Below, piece after piece: positions 33,992-41,991 of a DNA stretch of 47,250 nt. The notes beneath the pieces were generated by a model, which worked only from the letters and a program-made list of their open reading frames with translations, had not been told where the DNA came from and ran no database searches. This DNA is from Opitutia bacterium UBA7876. GTDB lineage: Bacteria; Verrucomicrobiota; Verrucomicrobiia; Opitutales; Seribacteraceae. A program made the translations under genes and the position numbers. Positions within the stretch are counted from its first letter, which is position 1. Each line of letters opens with the position of its first letter. The stretch spans positions 1 to 47,250 of the forward strand of contig DLRY01000077.1 of assembly GCA_002500665.1 (NCBI GenBank), read 5' to 3'.

Positions 33992-34776
33992 ACCGGGATG
34001 CTCTCCGCCGTAGTCGGGTCGACCACGAAGGTGGAGAACTTTTCACCCTGTCCGTGCAGCGAACTGAAGCGGTCTCTTACCAACTGCACGTCGTTGCAGT
34101 CCTTGCTCAGATGCATGAGAAAGACTTTCTCCCAGCAGTTTCCATCGATCGAATCAAGCAACTCGAAAGTCGATTGATTGGAAAGGTGCCCGTGCCTTCC
34201 ACGAATTCTCTGCTTGAGGCTCCAGGGTCTCTTGCTGTCGCGCTCAAGCATCTCAGTACAGTGGTTGGATTCAACCACGAGAATTTTGGCTTGCCGAATC
34301 CTTTCCCGGACCAGAGCTGGGACGTAGCCGAGGTCGGTCACCCAAGCCAAGCTACGGGGAGGATCGAACAGATCCTCCTTGCCCCACTCGAAGTAGAATC
34401 CGACAGGATCGTAGGCGTCGTGAGGGATGCTGAACGGATGCACTTTGAGGGAAGAGAAAGTGAAGGGCTTTCCTGTTTCGAAGATTTTCCAGTTCGGACG
34501 ACGAGGCAGTTTCGACTGTATCGCCTGGACGGTATCGCGATTGGCGAAAACGGGGAGTCTGGCGAGCTTGGAGAGCCCCCGAACGCCCGCCGTATGGTCG
34601 TTGTGCTCGTGGGTAAGGAAAACCGCATCCAGTTCTTCCAGTTCGATGCCTTCCTCCTTCAGTAGGAAATGAAGCTTCTTGCAGGAAAGTCCTGCATCTA
34701 TAAGGATGGTCGCGTCGGAGACCCGCAAAAGAGCAGCGTTACCGGAGCTGCTTGAGCCCAAAATCTTAAAGTTCAC
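33988..34776 (-). CDS. MBL-fold metallohydrolase (YycJ/WalJ-like)
   Basis: 262-aa metallo-beta-lactamase fold hydrolase of the YycJ group, suggested in Firmicutes to be a DNA exonuclease linked to cell-cycle control. N-terminal FKILGSSSSGNAALL, the metal motif LTHEHNDHTAG (HxHxDH), IDAGLS and, towards the end, VVESNHC and GRHGHLSNQ are the family markers. The open frame extends to TTG 34821, but I prefer GTG 34774-34776 because it sits directly before the conserved FKxLGSSSxGN and behind an AAGGTGG ribosome-binding-like stretch; GTG 34782 is an alternative. It is coupled by 4 nt to pyk, an unusual pairing. Confidence 0.87.
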   Translation of the reverse strand: MNFKILGSSSSGNAALLRVSDATILIDAGLSCKKLHFLLKEEGIELEELDAVFLTHEHNDHTAGVRGLSKLARLPVFANRDTVQAIQSKLPRRPNWKIFETGKPFTFSSLKVHPFSIPHDAYDPVGFYFEWGKEDLFDPPRSLAWVTDLGYVPALVRERIRQAKILVVESNHCTEMLERDSKRPWSLKQRIRGRHGHLSNQSTFELLDSIDGNCWEKVFLMHLSKDCNDVQLVRDRFSSLHGQGEKFSTFVVDPTTAESIPV

Positions 34777-34841
34777 TTCCACCTTAACACCGATAAAGTA
34801 CAACCTTAGATTGATAGCCAACCCTAAAGTGAAAAAACACC

Positions 34842-35408
34842 GTGAAAGGGGATATTGGAGAAGAAATTTTCGATTTGGTAGACCGGGCTGATCGGGTTGT
34901 GGGAAAGGCTTCGCGCAGGAGCGTCCACAAGAATAAGCTTCTTCATCGGGCGGTTCATGTCTTTATCCGGTCGGGACCCGAGCGGTGGATCCTTCAAAAA
35001 AGATCTTCTCAAAAAGACGAGGAGCCGCTTCTGTGGACAACCAGCTGTTCCGGTCACGTCGATAGTGGAGAGACCTATCTGGCGGCAGCGGTAAGGGAGA
35101 CAAAGGAGGAACTAGGGCTGACTCTTGAGCCTTCCGAGTTGATCGAAGTCTTTCGCAGCAGCGCCTGCCGAGAAACAGCGAATGAATTCGTTCGTGTTTA
35201 CGCCTGTTCATGCAAGGACGACCTCAGTCCGGATCCACTCGAGGTTCTTGCTACTAGGGAGCTCACTTTGGCCGAAATTGAGGAAGAGATGGAAGGAAGC
35301 CCAGAGGCGTTTTGCAACTCCTTCCGCCACCTGTTTCCCTTTGCAAGGAAGAGGATGAAGAGCTACATAAGCTCCAACTGTTCGGATTCCGATGGCCGTT
35401 CCCCCTGA
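34842..35408 (+). CDS. Nudix hydrolase, IPP-isomerase-like
   Basis: 188-aa Nudix protein starting at GTG 34842. The N-terminus EEIFDLVDRADRVVGKASR, then HRAVHVFI and TTSCSGHVDSGETYLAAAVRETKEELGL (Nudix box with G-x5-E-x7-RETKEELG), matches the YfcD/type-1 isopentenyl-diphosphate-isomerase-like Nudix group. Isomerase-specific residues cannot be confirmed by eye, so a nucleotide pyrophosphatase is equally possible. Its last 46 nt overlap the end of ruvB on the other strand; the overlapping tail (SYISSNCSDSDGRSP) looks unconserved. Confidence 0.85.
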   Translation: MKGDIGEEIFDLVDRADRVVGKASRRSVHKNKLLHRAVHVFIRSGPERWILQKRSSQKDEEPLLWTTSCSGHVDSGETYLAAAVRETKEELGLTLEPSELIEVFRSSACRETANEFVRVYACSCKDDLSPDPLEVLATRELTLAEIEEEMEGSPEAFCNSFRHLFPFARKRMKSYISSNCSDSDGRSP

Positions 35409-36391
35409 AACCCGGAAACTTCCCAGCCCTTTGGGGTCAGGACCCTTCCTTGGGGGGTTCTCTTGAGGTAGCCTTCCTGAATGAGGAAAGGTTCATGCAC
35501 CTCTTCGAGGGTATGTTCCTCTTCGCCTACCCCTACGGCGATCGTGCCCAAGCCAACAGGTCCGCCCTTGAAGTTCTCGGCCATGATCAAAAGGATTCTT
35601 TTGTCCATTTCGTCTAAACCCTGGGCGTCGATGGCCAAAAGCTCCAGGGCCTTGCAGGCGACGTCCCGATCGATGGTTCCGTCCCCTTTCTCATCAGCAT
35701 AATCTCTCGTGAAGTGAATGAGATTATTCGCGATCCGGGGAGTTCCACGAGCTCTTCCGGCAAGTTCCTCGGCTCCTCGCTCGTCGATGGGACATTCAAG
35801 GAGCTTGCAGCTCCTGAGCACGATCTTGGTCAGGTCCTCTCTTCCGTAGTGGTCCAAACGGGTTTGAAGGGTGAAACGACTGCGCATCGGAGAAGTGAGC
35901 AAGCCAACTCTCGTTGTCGCGCCAACCAGAGTGAATCTGGGAATGTCGAGCCTTACGCTTCTGGCGTTCGGCCCCTGGTCGATCATGATATCGATACGAT
36001 AATCCTCCATGGCGGAGTAAAGGTATTCTTCCACCGTCTTGGGGATCCGATGAATCTCGTCGATAAATAGAATGTCTCCTTCCTGTAGATTGGTAAGCAA
36101 ACCAGCGAGATCTCCCGGTTTGTCGATCACGGGTCCCGAGGTGACTCGGACTTCCCTTTTCAGCTCCCTGCCTATGATGTGGGCAAGGGTGGTCTTGCCC
36201 AATCCTGGAGGACCGCAGAGCAAAACATGCTTGAGCGGCTCCTCTCTTTTCCTCGCTGCGCCGACCATAACCCGAAGGCGTTCGATGGTTTTTTCCTGCC
36301 CCGTGAAATCATTGAAGCAAGGAGGGCGCAGGGCGGCTTCTACATCGGGGGAAGCTTGGGGTATCTTTTCGTCGGAAGGGCTCTGGTCCAT
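35363..36391 (-). CDS. ruvB: Holliday junction branch migration ATPase RuvB
   Basis: Ring-forming AAA+ motor that drives branch migration with RuvA. 342 aa. Walker A GPPGLGKTTLAH, Walker B LFIDEIHR, sensor-1 TLVGATTRVGLL, Arg finger region SPMRSRF, and the C-terminal winged helix with TVGVGEEEHTLEEVHEPFLIQEGYLKRTPQGR (slightly varied here) are all visible. It follows murA with a 12-nt gap on the same strand. ruvA and ruvC are not adjacent. Confidence 0.96.
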   Translation of the reverse strand: MDQSPSDEKIPQASPDVEAALRPPCFNDFTGQEKTIERLRVMVGAARKREEPLKHVLLCGPPGLGKTTLAHIIGRELKREVRVTSGPVIDKPGDLAGLLTNLQEGDILFIDEIHRIPKTVEEYLYSAMEDYRIDIMIDQGPNARSVRLDIPRFTLVGATTRVGLLTSPMRSRFTLQTRLDHYGREDLTKIVLRSCKLLECPIDERGAEELAGRARGTPRIANNLIHFTRDYADEKGDGTIDRDVACKALELLAIDAQGLDEMDKRILLIMAENFKGGPVGLGTIAVGVGEEEHTLEEVHEPFLIQEGYLKRTPQGRVLTPKGWEVSGFQGERPSESEQLELM

Positions 36392-36403
36392 CTTTAGCGT
36401 CCT

Positions 36404-37708
36404 CTAGCTAAGTTGGGCACCAAAGGCGCTAGGCATCTCGGACTCAGGCAACCTTTCGACCTCTGCCCCCAATCCTTGAAGTTTCTTTTCGAATGCGTCA
36501 TAGCCTCTGTCCAAGTGGTAAATCCTCTGCACCCAAGTTTCTCCCTCTGCGGCAAGACCCGCAAGGATTAAAGCGGCACTTGCCCTGAGGTCGGAAGCCA
36601 TTACGGGAGCTCCCGTCAAGGGGGTTCCTCCCCGGATGATGGAACTTGCCCCTTCCAGAGAAATCTCCGCACCCATTCTCAGCAACTCCGGAACGTGCAT
36701 GAATCTGCTTGGGTAAACCCTTTCCGTGAGAATGCTCAATCCCTTCGCCTTACAAGCCAGGGCACAGGTTTGGGCCTGCAGGTCGGTTGGGAAACCAGGG
36801 TAGGGGAGAGTGATTGCCTCCAATGACCTCAGTCCATCCTCATTTGTTTTAACAGAGATTTCGTTTTCGCTTTGAGCATCGATTCGGACTCCGCAAGCAT
36901 TCATCACGTTGACAAACGCACCGAGGTGATCCAACCGCCCTCCTCGAACGCAAACTTCCCCGCCTGTTATAGCGGCGGCCAAGGCATAGGTAGCGGCTTC
37001 AATCCTATCCGGGATTACACGGTGACGACAGCCTCTTAGACTTTCGACTCCTTCAATCTCGATCATGTGAGACCCAATTCCCTCGATGTTTGCCCCCATG
37101 TTGCGCAACATCGCACAAAGGTCCGTTATCTCGGGCTCGCAGGCAGCACTGTCTATGGTCGTTTTGCCTGGGGCCAAAACCGCGGCCATTATGGCGTTGG
37201 CGGTTCCAGTCACGGTGCTGCCGTGTCTGCCACCCATAAAGATTGAGTTTCCTCTCAGGTTCTCAGCGTTCACTTGGACTACTCCGGCCTTTAACTCGAC
37301 CTCCGCTCCCATCCTCTGCATGGCTCTGATGTGTAGGTCAATGGGTCGGTTTCCGATGACGCACCCGCCGGGCATAGGTATTTCCGCTTTCCCAAGCCTT
37401 CCCACAAGAGGACCCAAGAGACAAACCGAGGCCCGCATTTTTCGGACTAGCTCGTAAGGGGCGCAAGGTACGATTTGACTGGGATTGATTTTCCAAGTGG
37501 TAGGGCCGGTTTTCTCGACTTCGGCACCCATCTCGAGGAGGATTTCAGCCATAAACCGGATATCGCTCAAATCCGGAACATTTTCCAGAATACTCTCCTC
37601 GGAAGAAAGAAGACTGGCTGCAAAAAGGGGAAGGGCGGCGTTTTTCGAACCGCTTGCGGTTACCGCGCCTTCAAGCTTACGCCCCCCGCGAATCCTAAAT
37701 ACTTCCAA
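36404..37708 (-). CDS. murA: UDP-N-acetylglucosamine 1-carboxyvinyltransferase
   Basis: First committed step of peptidoglycan precursor synthesis: transfer of enolpyruvate from PEP to UDP-GlcNAc. 434 aa with the EPSP-synthase-like double barrel. Markers: IRGGRKLEGAVTASGSKNAALP, the catalytic-loop Cys in PMPGGCVIGNRPIDLH (about residue 115; the Cys is kept, so the fosfomycin target residue is present), and near the C-terminus DLRASAALILAGLAAEGET. It is followed by ruvB in the same direction. Confidence 0.95.
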   Translation of the reverse strand: MEVFRIRGGRKLEGAVTASGSKNAALPLFAASLLSSEESILENVPDLSDIRFMAEILLEMGAEVEKTGPTTWKINPSQIVPCAPYELVRKMRASVCLLGPLVGRLGKAEIPMPGGCVIGNRPIDLHIRAMQRMGAEVELKAGVVQVNAENLRGNSIFMGGRHGSTVTGTANAIMAAVLAPGKTTIDSAACEPEITDLCAMLRNMGANIEGIGSHMIEIEGVESLRGCRHRVIPDRIEAATYALAAAITGGEVCVRGGRLDHLGAFVNVMNACGVRIDAQSENEISVKTNEDGLRSLEAITLPYPGFPTDLQAQTCALACKAKGLSILTERVYPSRFMHVPELLRMGAEISLEGASSIIRGGTPLTGAPVMASDLRASAALILAGLAAEGETWVQRIYHLDRGYDAFEKKLQGLGAEVERLPESEMPSAFGAQLS

Positions 37709-37747
37709 GGCAGTTCTGGAAAAACGTTTTGGCTAGGTTCGGTAACC

Positions 37748-38356
37748 CTATTTCCCAAAGAGCTTGGAAAGGAAACCGCCAACTCCTGACTTTGAGGGGG
37801 CTTCCTTCTTTTTGGAACTGTCGCCTCGTTCGTTTTTACGGGGTCGGTTATCACTCCTTTGCCGTTCGCCTTTGTTTTTCCTATTTCTGTTCCTCGATCT
37901 CTTTTTCCTATCGGGATTTTCTCCATCCCTGTCTTGGCCTTTCCCGGGTCGGTCGCTTCTGCCGTCTTGGTTTCCTTTGTTTTTTCTGGGTCTGCGGTTT
38001 TCTCTCTTGCGCCTGTCGTTGCCTTGTTTGTCTCCGCCACGTGGATTTCGGCGATCTCGTTGATCTCCGCGGTCTCTGGATTCTCTACGGTCTCTGGGAC
38101 CTCTTCGATCCCCTTCCTCTCGATCTTCTCTTCTTCGCTTGTTGCCCCCGTCTCTGCGGGACTGCGGGGGTTTGGCCTTGCTCAAGTCGTCCTCAAGGGC
38201 TTTCCCCTTGGTCGGATTGATTTCGCCAAACGGTGCTTCCGCACTGGCTCCGGAACTGTTGGACTCAAGTGGTTTCTCATTGGCTCGGTACCAGCGCGAT
38301 CGAATTTTTGATTTCATGGATTCGGGTATTGAGGATTGGGTTTTCTTTGAGGACAA
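37748..38356 (-). CDS. Highly charged Arg/Asp-rich disordered protein
   Basis: 202-aa protein, not assignable to a family. Residues about 65-185 are almost only Arg, Asp, Gly, Asn, Lys and Glu in RD, RR and RN runs (for example RGPRDRRESRDRGDQRDRR), predicted disordered and basic, so RNA or ribosome binding is plausible. The ends are more ordinary: the start has KSKIRSRWYRANEKPLE and the end is GVGGFLSKLFGK, a small amphipathic helix. An internal Met at residue 14 could be the true start. Several long frames overlap on the other strand, but this frame has the consistent start, stop and composition. It lies 40 nt upstream of murA in the same direction. No function is assigned. Confidence 0.6.
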   Translation of the reverse strand: MSSKKTQSSIPESMKSKIRSRWYRANEKPLESNSSGASAEAPFGEINPTKGKALEDDLSKAKPPQSRRDGGNKRRREDREEGDRRGPRDRRESRDRGDQRDRRNPRGGDKQGNDRRKRENRRPRKNKGNQDGRSDRPGKGQDRDGENPDRKKRSRNRNRKNKGERQRSDNRPRKNERGDSSKKKEAPSKSGVGGFLSKLFGK

Positions 38357-38534
38357 AGGGGACTAAAACTCATCCTAGGTCCCTGCTCGAGTTGTCCCCT
38401 GTACTTATTTTCGTGGTCTTTGTGGGAGGGACGAATTTCCCTGCTCGAAGATTTTCCAGTATGACTTTCTTCTCACTACAATCGATAGGAGTTGCACACA
38501 AGGGTAAAGACATCCTGGTGGGCATTAAAACCAC

Positions 38535-38562
38535 TTGCCTAATGCGAACCGTTCGTTCTTAT
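38535..38562 (+). promoter_or_regulatory. Candidate promoter of the dUTPase gene
   Basis: TTGCCT (38535-38540), a 16-nt spacer and TCTTAT (38557-38562) form a possible promoter whose -10 ends 7 nt before the ATG at 38570. The 213-nt gap from 38357 to here otherwise shows no gene; I looked for a small RNA and saw no clear structure. Confidence 0.35.
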
Positions 38563-38569
38563 CGGAAGC

Positions 38570-38941
38570 ATGGACAAACTTGAAAACATTTTCAAACTTC
38601 AGGAAGAGCTGAATCTTCGGATTGGAGTCAATATGGACGATATGGATGACGAGGAACGCTCCAAGTGGATTCTCAATTACGTTCGAGCCATGCAACAAGA
38701 ACTTGCCGAACTTACTGATTCAGTGCCTTGGAAGTGGTGGGCGAGTTATCAAGAGTTCGACAAACAGAACGCCAAAGTCGAGATCGTCGACCTTTTTCAC
38801 TTTCTAATCTCGCTTGCCCAAGTGATGGGAATGAGCGCCAAGGACGTTCATGAGGCATACCTCAAGAAGAATCAAGTCAACCATGACCGTCAGGAGTCCG
38901 GATATTCAAAGAAGGACGAGGACGACTCACGCCATATTTAG
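38570..38941 (+). CDS. Dimeric all-alpha dUTPase-like pyrophosphatase
   Basis: 123-aa helical NTP pyrophosphatase of the dUTPase_2/MazG superfamily, which removes dUTP to protect DNA and supply dUMP. The conserved pieces are LQEELNLRIG, then QQELAELTDSVPWKWW and AKVEIVDLFHFLISLAQ (the ExxxD metal motif in EIVDLFHF), and a KNQVNHDRQESGY tail resembling the family's VNxxRQxxGY. It is unlike the trimeric beta dUTPase. It stands alone on the plus strand between the charged protein and rpsT. Confidence 0.85.
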   Translation: MDKLENIFKLQEELNLRIGVNMDDMDDEERSKWILNYVRAMQQELAELTDSVPWKWWASYQEFDKQNAKVEIVDLFHFLISLAQVMGMSAKDVHEAYLKKNQVNHDRQESGYSKKDEDDSRHI

Positions 38942-38992
38942 GGTGTGGGAAATTCAGGGTTCCCAAGGGTGCGCTCCCTATCCTCAGGAAGA

Positions 38993-39259
38993 CTAGGCGG
39001 ATAAACCGCCCAGCAACTGGGCGCACCTTGATTTTTTGCGGGATACCTTGTTGGCGTGAACCAAGTTGTTTTTCTGAGCTTTATCCAAGGCGGAGATCAA
39101 GGAGGTGGAGATTTCCTTGGCGAGTTCTCCGTTCTTTTCCTCAACCGCAGAAAGAAATTTCTTTTCTAGAGTTTTGAGCCGACTGGAGACCGAACGATTC
39201 TGAAGGTAGCGAGCCTTGTTTTTGCGAATATTCTTAAGGGCGGATTTTGTGTTAGCCAT
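38993..39259 (-). CDS. rpsT: 30S ribosomal protein S20
   Basis: 88-aa basic primary 16S-binding protein. MANTKSALKNIRKNKARYLQNRS is the typical start and HANKVSRKKSRCAQLL the typical end. An ATG two codons upstream (39265) exists, but the family starts at MANxKSAxK, so I use 39259. Its promoter lies only about 10 nt upstream, implying a near-leaderless mRNA. Downstream of and parallel to the RNase P RNA gene. Confidence 0.96.
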   Translation of the reverse strand: MANTKSALKNIRKNKARYLQNRSVSSRLKTLEKKFLSAVEEKNGELAKEISTSLISALDKAQKNNLVHANKVSRKKSRCAQLLGGLSA

Positions 39260-39269
39260 AAGCACGTAG

Positions 39270-39298
39270 GATTATGGATTTGTTAGAGCGATCGTCAA
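39270..39298 (-). promoter_or_regulatory. rpsT promoter
   Basis: On the minus strand TTGACG (39298-39293), a 17-nt spacer and ATAATC (39275-39270). The -10 ends 10 nt before the rpsT ATG (4 nt before the alternative ATG). Transcription would start about 39263, leaving roughly four bases before the start codon. Good consensus match and spacing. Confidence 0.5.
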
Positions 39299-39320
39299 TT
39301 TCAAAACAAATCTCAATAAA

Positions 39321-39714
39321 GTGAATTCCGAGAAGCTATAAGCCGGATTCCGTTACCCAAATCGCTGAGGACCTGAATAGTCATTCATTTATCTATCAAT
39401 GCGTACATTGATTCCTCTAGGTGAGGATGCGACGTACCCGAAACCATTGAGCGGGCCACCCGGTTTCCTATTTCGCCTTGCATCGGATTGGGTTTACATT
39501 GCCCACGAGGTTGCCCTGGTGGCGGTGGGCTCTTACCCCACCTTTTCACCCTTGCCTTCGTCGGAAGGCGGTTTGTTTTCTGTTGCACTGGCCGTGAGCC
39601 TGCCTTGACGCAAGCCCCCCCCGTTTTCACAGGGAATCCTGCCCTTTGATGTCCGGACTTTCCTCTATTCGGACCGTGGTCCGAACAGCGAATGACCGCT
39701 TCTCGGAAATTCAC
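39321..39714 (-). ncRNA. rnpB: RNase P RNA (bacterial type A)
   Basis: Catalytic RNA of RNase P, which cuts tRNA 5' leaders. On the minus strand the universally conserved GAGGAAAGTCCGGAC is at 39665-39651 and the 3' block ATCCGGCTTATAG near 39350-39338. The ends pair as a long P1 helix: GTGAATTTCCGAGAAGC at the 5' end with GCTTCTCGGAATTCAC at the 3' end, nearly perfect over about 16 pairs. About 394 nt, normal for type A. Frames read across it are spurious. The helix ends define the boundaries to within a few bases. Confidence 0.95.
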
Positions 39715-39721
39715 TTTTATT

Positions 39722-39727
39722 GCTATA
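39722..39727 (-). promoter_or_regulatory. rnpB -10 box
   Basis: TATAGC on the minus strand ends 7 nt before the 5' end predicted from the P1 helix, the normal spacing for a sigma-70 start. The -35 is weak. It gives an internal calibration for the start-site spacing used elsewhere in this window. Confidence 0.45.
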
Positions 39728-39773
39728 CTCATTGGGAATTCAAGTGGATGGCTTGAAAAGGGGGGGTAGCTTT

Positions 39774-40541
39774 TTATCTCTCGACGTATACGATTCTCCC
39801 GCATTGATCGCACTGCGTGATCTTTTGCTCTACCAAAACGGATGAAATTACGTCGTTGGATACGCGCAAATTGCACCCAGAGCATTTTTGATCCTCAATG
39901 GGAGCTACGTACGGGGGGTTGGTGAGGATTTTCTTAGTCCGGTCGTAGACTTCCAGCATCGGGGTTTCGACCTCACCGCGAGAAGCGCTGATTTCCACCG
40001 CTATCGCTTGTAAGTCCTGCTTCAGTTCTTTTTCGCGTTCAAGAAGCTCGCTTCTTTGTTTCTCCAGGTCAACCACCCGGAGGGAGATTTTTTCTTCCGC
40101 GATTCTTGCAGTCTCGCGTGCGTCGTCAATTTGCAAAAGAACTGCTATCTGCTCGTCTTCCTTCTCGGATTGGGTGGTCAGAAGGGACGCGATTTCATTT
40201 TCCAAGGCTTGGTATTCCTCGTTCTTCTTGACCTCGAGTTGTTTGTTTTTTTGCCGGGCAACCTGCTCGCCAATGGATGTAATCTCCGTTTCCAGCGAAT
40301 TGTTAAGAGTTTCCATGCCCTTGAGTTCCTGCGTTGCAATTGCAATGGATTCCTTTTCAACAGCTATCTTCCGTTCGAGACCATTGAGGATTCCGGGAAG
40401 GTTGGCTAGTTCCTTGGCCAGGCTTTTTTCTCGCCGGTCTCGACTGTGAAGGAGGAGCAGTGTTTTGAATTCGGGATTATTGGAAAGCATCTTGGTGAAT
40501 AATTGCTGACTGAATGGGCGACCATGATGCATCCTCCCCAT
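39774..40541 (-). CDS. Coiled-coil protein with C-terminal C4 zinc ribbon (CT398-like)
   Basis: 255 aa. Residues about 35-195 form a long antiparallel coiled coil (KNKQLEVKKNEEYQALENEI, EKQRSELLEREKELKQDL). The C-terminus has a four-cysteine zinc ribbon, CSGCNLRVS and CDQCGRIVY, as in zf-RING_7/CT398 proteins found in many bacteria and often thought to act in secretion or nucleic-acid contexts; the function is uncertain. ATG at 40539-40541; an ATG at 40490 (MLSNNPEFK) is an equally good start. It lies just upstream of rnpB on the same strand. Confidence 0.82.
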   Translation of the reverse strand: MGRMHHGRPFSQQLFTKMLSNNPEFKTLLLLHSRDRREKSLAKELANLPGILNGLERKIAVEKESIAIATQELKGMETLNNSLETEITSIGEQVARQKNKQLEVKKNEEYQALENEIASLLTTQSEKEDEQIAVLLQIDDARETARIAEEKISLRVVDLEKQRSELLEREKELKQDLQAIAVEISASRGEVETPMLEVYDRTKKILTNPPYVAPIEDQKCSGCNLRVSNDVISSVLVEQKITQCDQCGRIVYVER

Positions 40542-40631
40542 GAGTATTACAAGAACTTAGCGGGATTGTCCGAACTCGCTATCCTCTTTCAAGTTGAATA
40601 ATTGAGCCATACTTGGGAGAATCGACTTGGA

Positions 40632-40973
40632 ATGGAAATTAAAGATCGAGTCGAGGAGGCAATCTTGGCTTTTGCCTTGGGCGAAGATGAAAAGGCGGAG
40701 AGCTCGCTTTTGGGTATAGTGAAGGAAGCCCCTTCTTCCGTAGATGCGCTCAGGGCCCTTTCGGAAGTTTCCCTATCAATGGGAAAGGTCGAACAGGCTG
40801 AGTCGTTCTGCAGGTCCGCCTTGGAGGAGTGCCCTGATGATTTGTCGCTGATGGTTACCCTTTCTAGGATTTTGGTACGCAAGGGAGATAAGGAGGGTGC
40901 CGAGGAAGCCGCCGCAAAGGCTCGGATTCTCGGATGGAAGGAAGAACTTGCCGAAGACGGGACAACTACTTAG
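40632..40973 (+). CDS. Small TPR-like helical protein
   Basis: 113-aa protein with two or three helical hairpins in tetratricopeptide phasing (LGEDEKAESSLLGIVKEAPSSVDALRALSEVSL, then GKVEQAESFCRSALEECPDDLSLMVTLSRILV). No signal or membrane part. The frame opens at TTG 40602, but ATG 40632 (MEIKDRVEE), behind a GGGAGA stretch, is the better start. It ends 43 nt before accA on the same strand. Probably an adaptor; partner unknown. Confidence 0.65.
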   Translation: MEIKDRVEEAILAFALGEDEKAESSLLGIVKEAPSSVDALRALSEVSLSMGKVEQAESFCRSALEECPDDLSLMVTLSRILVRKGDKEGAEEAAAKARILGWKEELAEDGTTT

Positions 40974-41001
40974 AACTCGAATCGCGCGTTAATCCCGCTC
41001 C

Positions 41002-41007
41002 TATTAT
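41002..41007 (+). promoter_or_regulatory. -10-like hexamer before accA
   Basis: TATTAT ends 9 nt before the first of two tandem ATGs of accA. There is no convincing -35. If active, it would give a leader of only about two bases. Confidence 0.3.
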
Positions 41008-41016
41008 TGAACATTA

Positions 41017-41991
41017 ATGATGCAAATCAAAAAGCACAGCCTGGAATTCGAGAAGCCCTTGCTCGACCTCGAAAAGCAACTGGAAGATCTTCTGCAGTCT
41101 TCCAAGGATTCGGACTTGGATTTCTCAAAGGAGATCAAAGGAATTGAAAGAAAAATCGAACAAACCAAACGCGAAGTCTATTCCGACTTGACGCCATGGC
41201 AAAAGGTACAGTTGTCCAGGCACCCGAATCGTCCCTATGCCTTGGATTATGTGGAGAGAATCTTCACGGGCTTCGAGGAATTTCACGGAGATCGTCTTTT
41301 CAAGGATGATGCGGCTATCGTAGGCGGGGTGGCGGAACTAGATGGTCGCAAGGTCATGGTCATCGGTCAGCAGAAAGGACGCAACACCGAGGAGAACCTT
41401 AAGCGAAACTTCGGCTGCCCTAACCCGGAAGGCTACCGCAAGGCTCTTCGTCTAATGAAAATGGCCGACCGTTTTTCCCTTCCGATCATCTCAATCATTG
41501 ATACCCCCGGGGCCTTTCCTGGCATTGGAGCTGAGGAAAGACACGTCGCTGAGGCGATAGCCGTTAACTTGCGGGAAATGGCGTCCCTGCGAGTTCCCAT
41601 AATAGCTTTGGTTATAGGCGAGGGGGGGTCGGGAGGCGCGCTTGGGGTTGCCTTGGCGGATCGAGTCATGATCCTCGAGAATGCCTACTATTCGGTGATT
41701 TCCCCCGAGGGTTGCGCCGCTATTCTATGGAAGGATCGCGCGTTCTCTTCCGATGCCGCCGAAGCCTTGAAACTCGATGCATCCGAACTCCTCAAGTTGG
41801 GAATCGTCGACGAAATTCTTTCAGAACCCACGGGTGGAGCTCACAGGAGCTGGGACGAGGTAGCGTCGACGGTCGAAGAATCCTTGTCGCGTGAGCTATC
41901 CAAACTTTCAAAAAGCAAGAGCGAAAACCTGATTTCGGCCCGTTACGAGAAATTTCGCTCAATAGGTCAGTTTGTAACCGGCTCTCCCTAG
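41017..41991 (+). CDS. accA: Acetyl-CoA carboxylase carboxyltransferase subunit alpha
   Basis: 324-aa subunit that moves the carboxyl group from biotin to acetyl-CoA, with AccD, in fatty acid synthesis. It shows LEFEKPLLDLEKQLEDL at the start, LTPWQKVQLSRHPNRPYALDY, GQQKGRNTEENLKRNFGCPNPEGYRKALRLM, IIDTPGAFPGIGAEERHVAEAIA, GEGGSGGALG and YSVISPEGCAAILWKD. Tandem ATGs at 41017 and 41020. Its TAG (41989-41991) lies inside a CTAG that also gives the stop of the convergent gene. Confidence 0.96.
   Translation: MMQIKKHSLEFEKPLLDLEKQLEDLLQSSKDSDLDFSKEIKGIERKIEQTKREVYSDLTPWQKVQLSRHPNRPYALDYVERIFTGFEEFHGDRLFKDDAAIVGGVAELDGRKVMVIGQQKGRNTEENLKRNFGCPNPEGYRKALRLMKMADRFSLPIISIIDTPGAFPGIGAEERHVAEAIAVNLREMASLRVPIIALVIGEGGSGGALGVALADRVMILENAYYSVISPEGCAAILWKDRAFSSDAAEALKLDASELLKLGIVDEILSEPTGGAHRSWDEVASTVEESLSRELSKLSKSKSENLISARYEKFRSIGQFVTGSP

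Noticed and set aside
37729..38311. Several plus-strand frames over the Arg/Asp-rich gene, rich in Phe, Ser, Leu
   Set aside because: They are reverse complements of the low-complexity coding tract and show no start context or domain; the minus frame has sensible ends. Some doubt remains.
38357..38569. Possible small RNA (6S-like) in the gap before the dUTPase gene
   Set aside because: No long imperfect hairpin with a central bubble could be traced; only short repeats of TCCCTGCTCGA were seen.
39385..39885. 166-codon minus-strand frame and plus-strand frames across 39330-39720
   Set aside because: The region is RNase P RNA, shown by its conserved core and P1 pairing.
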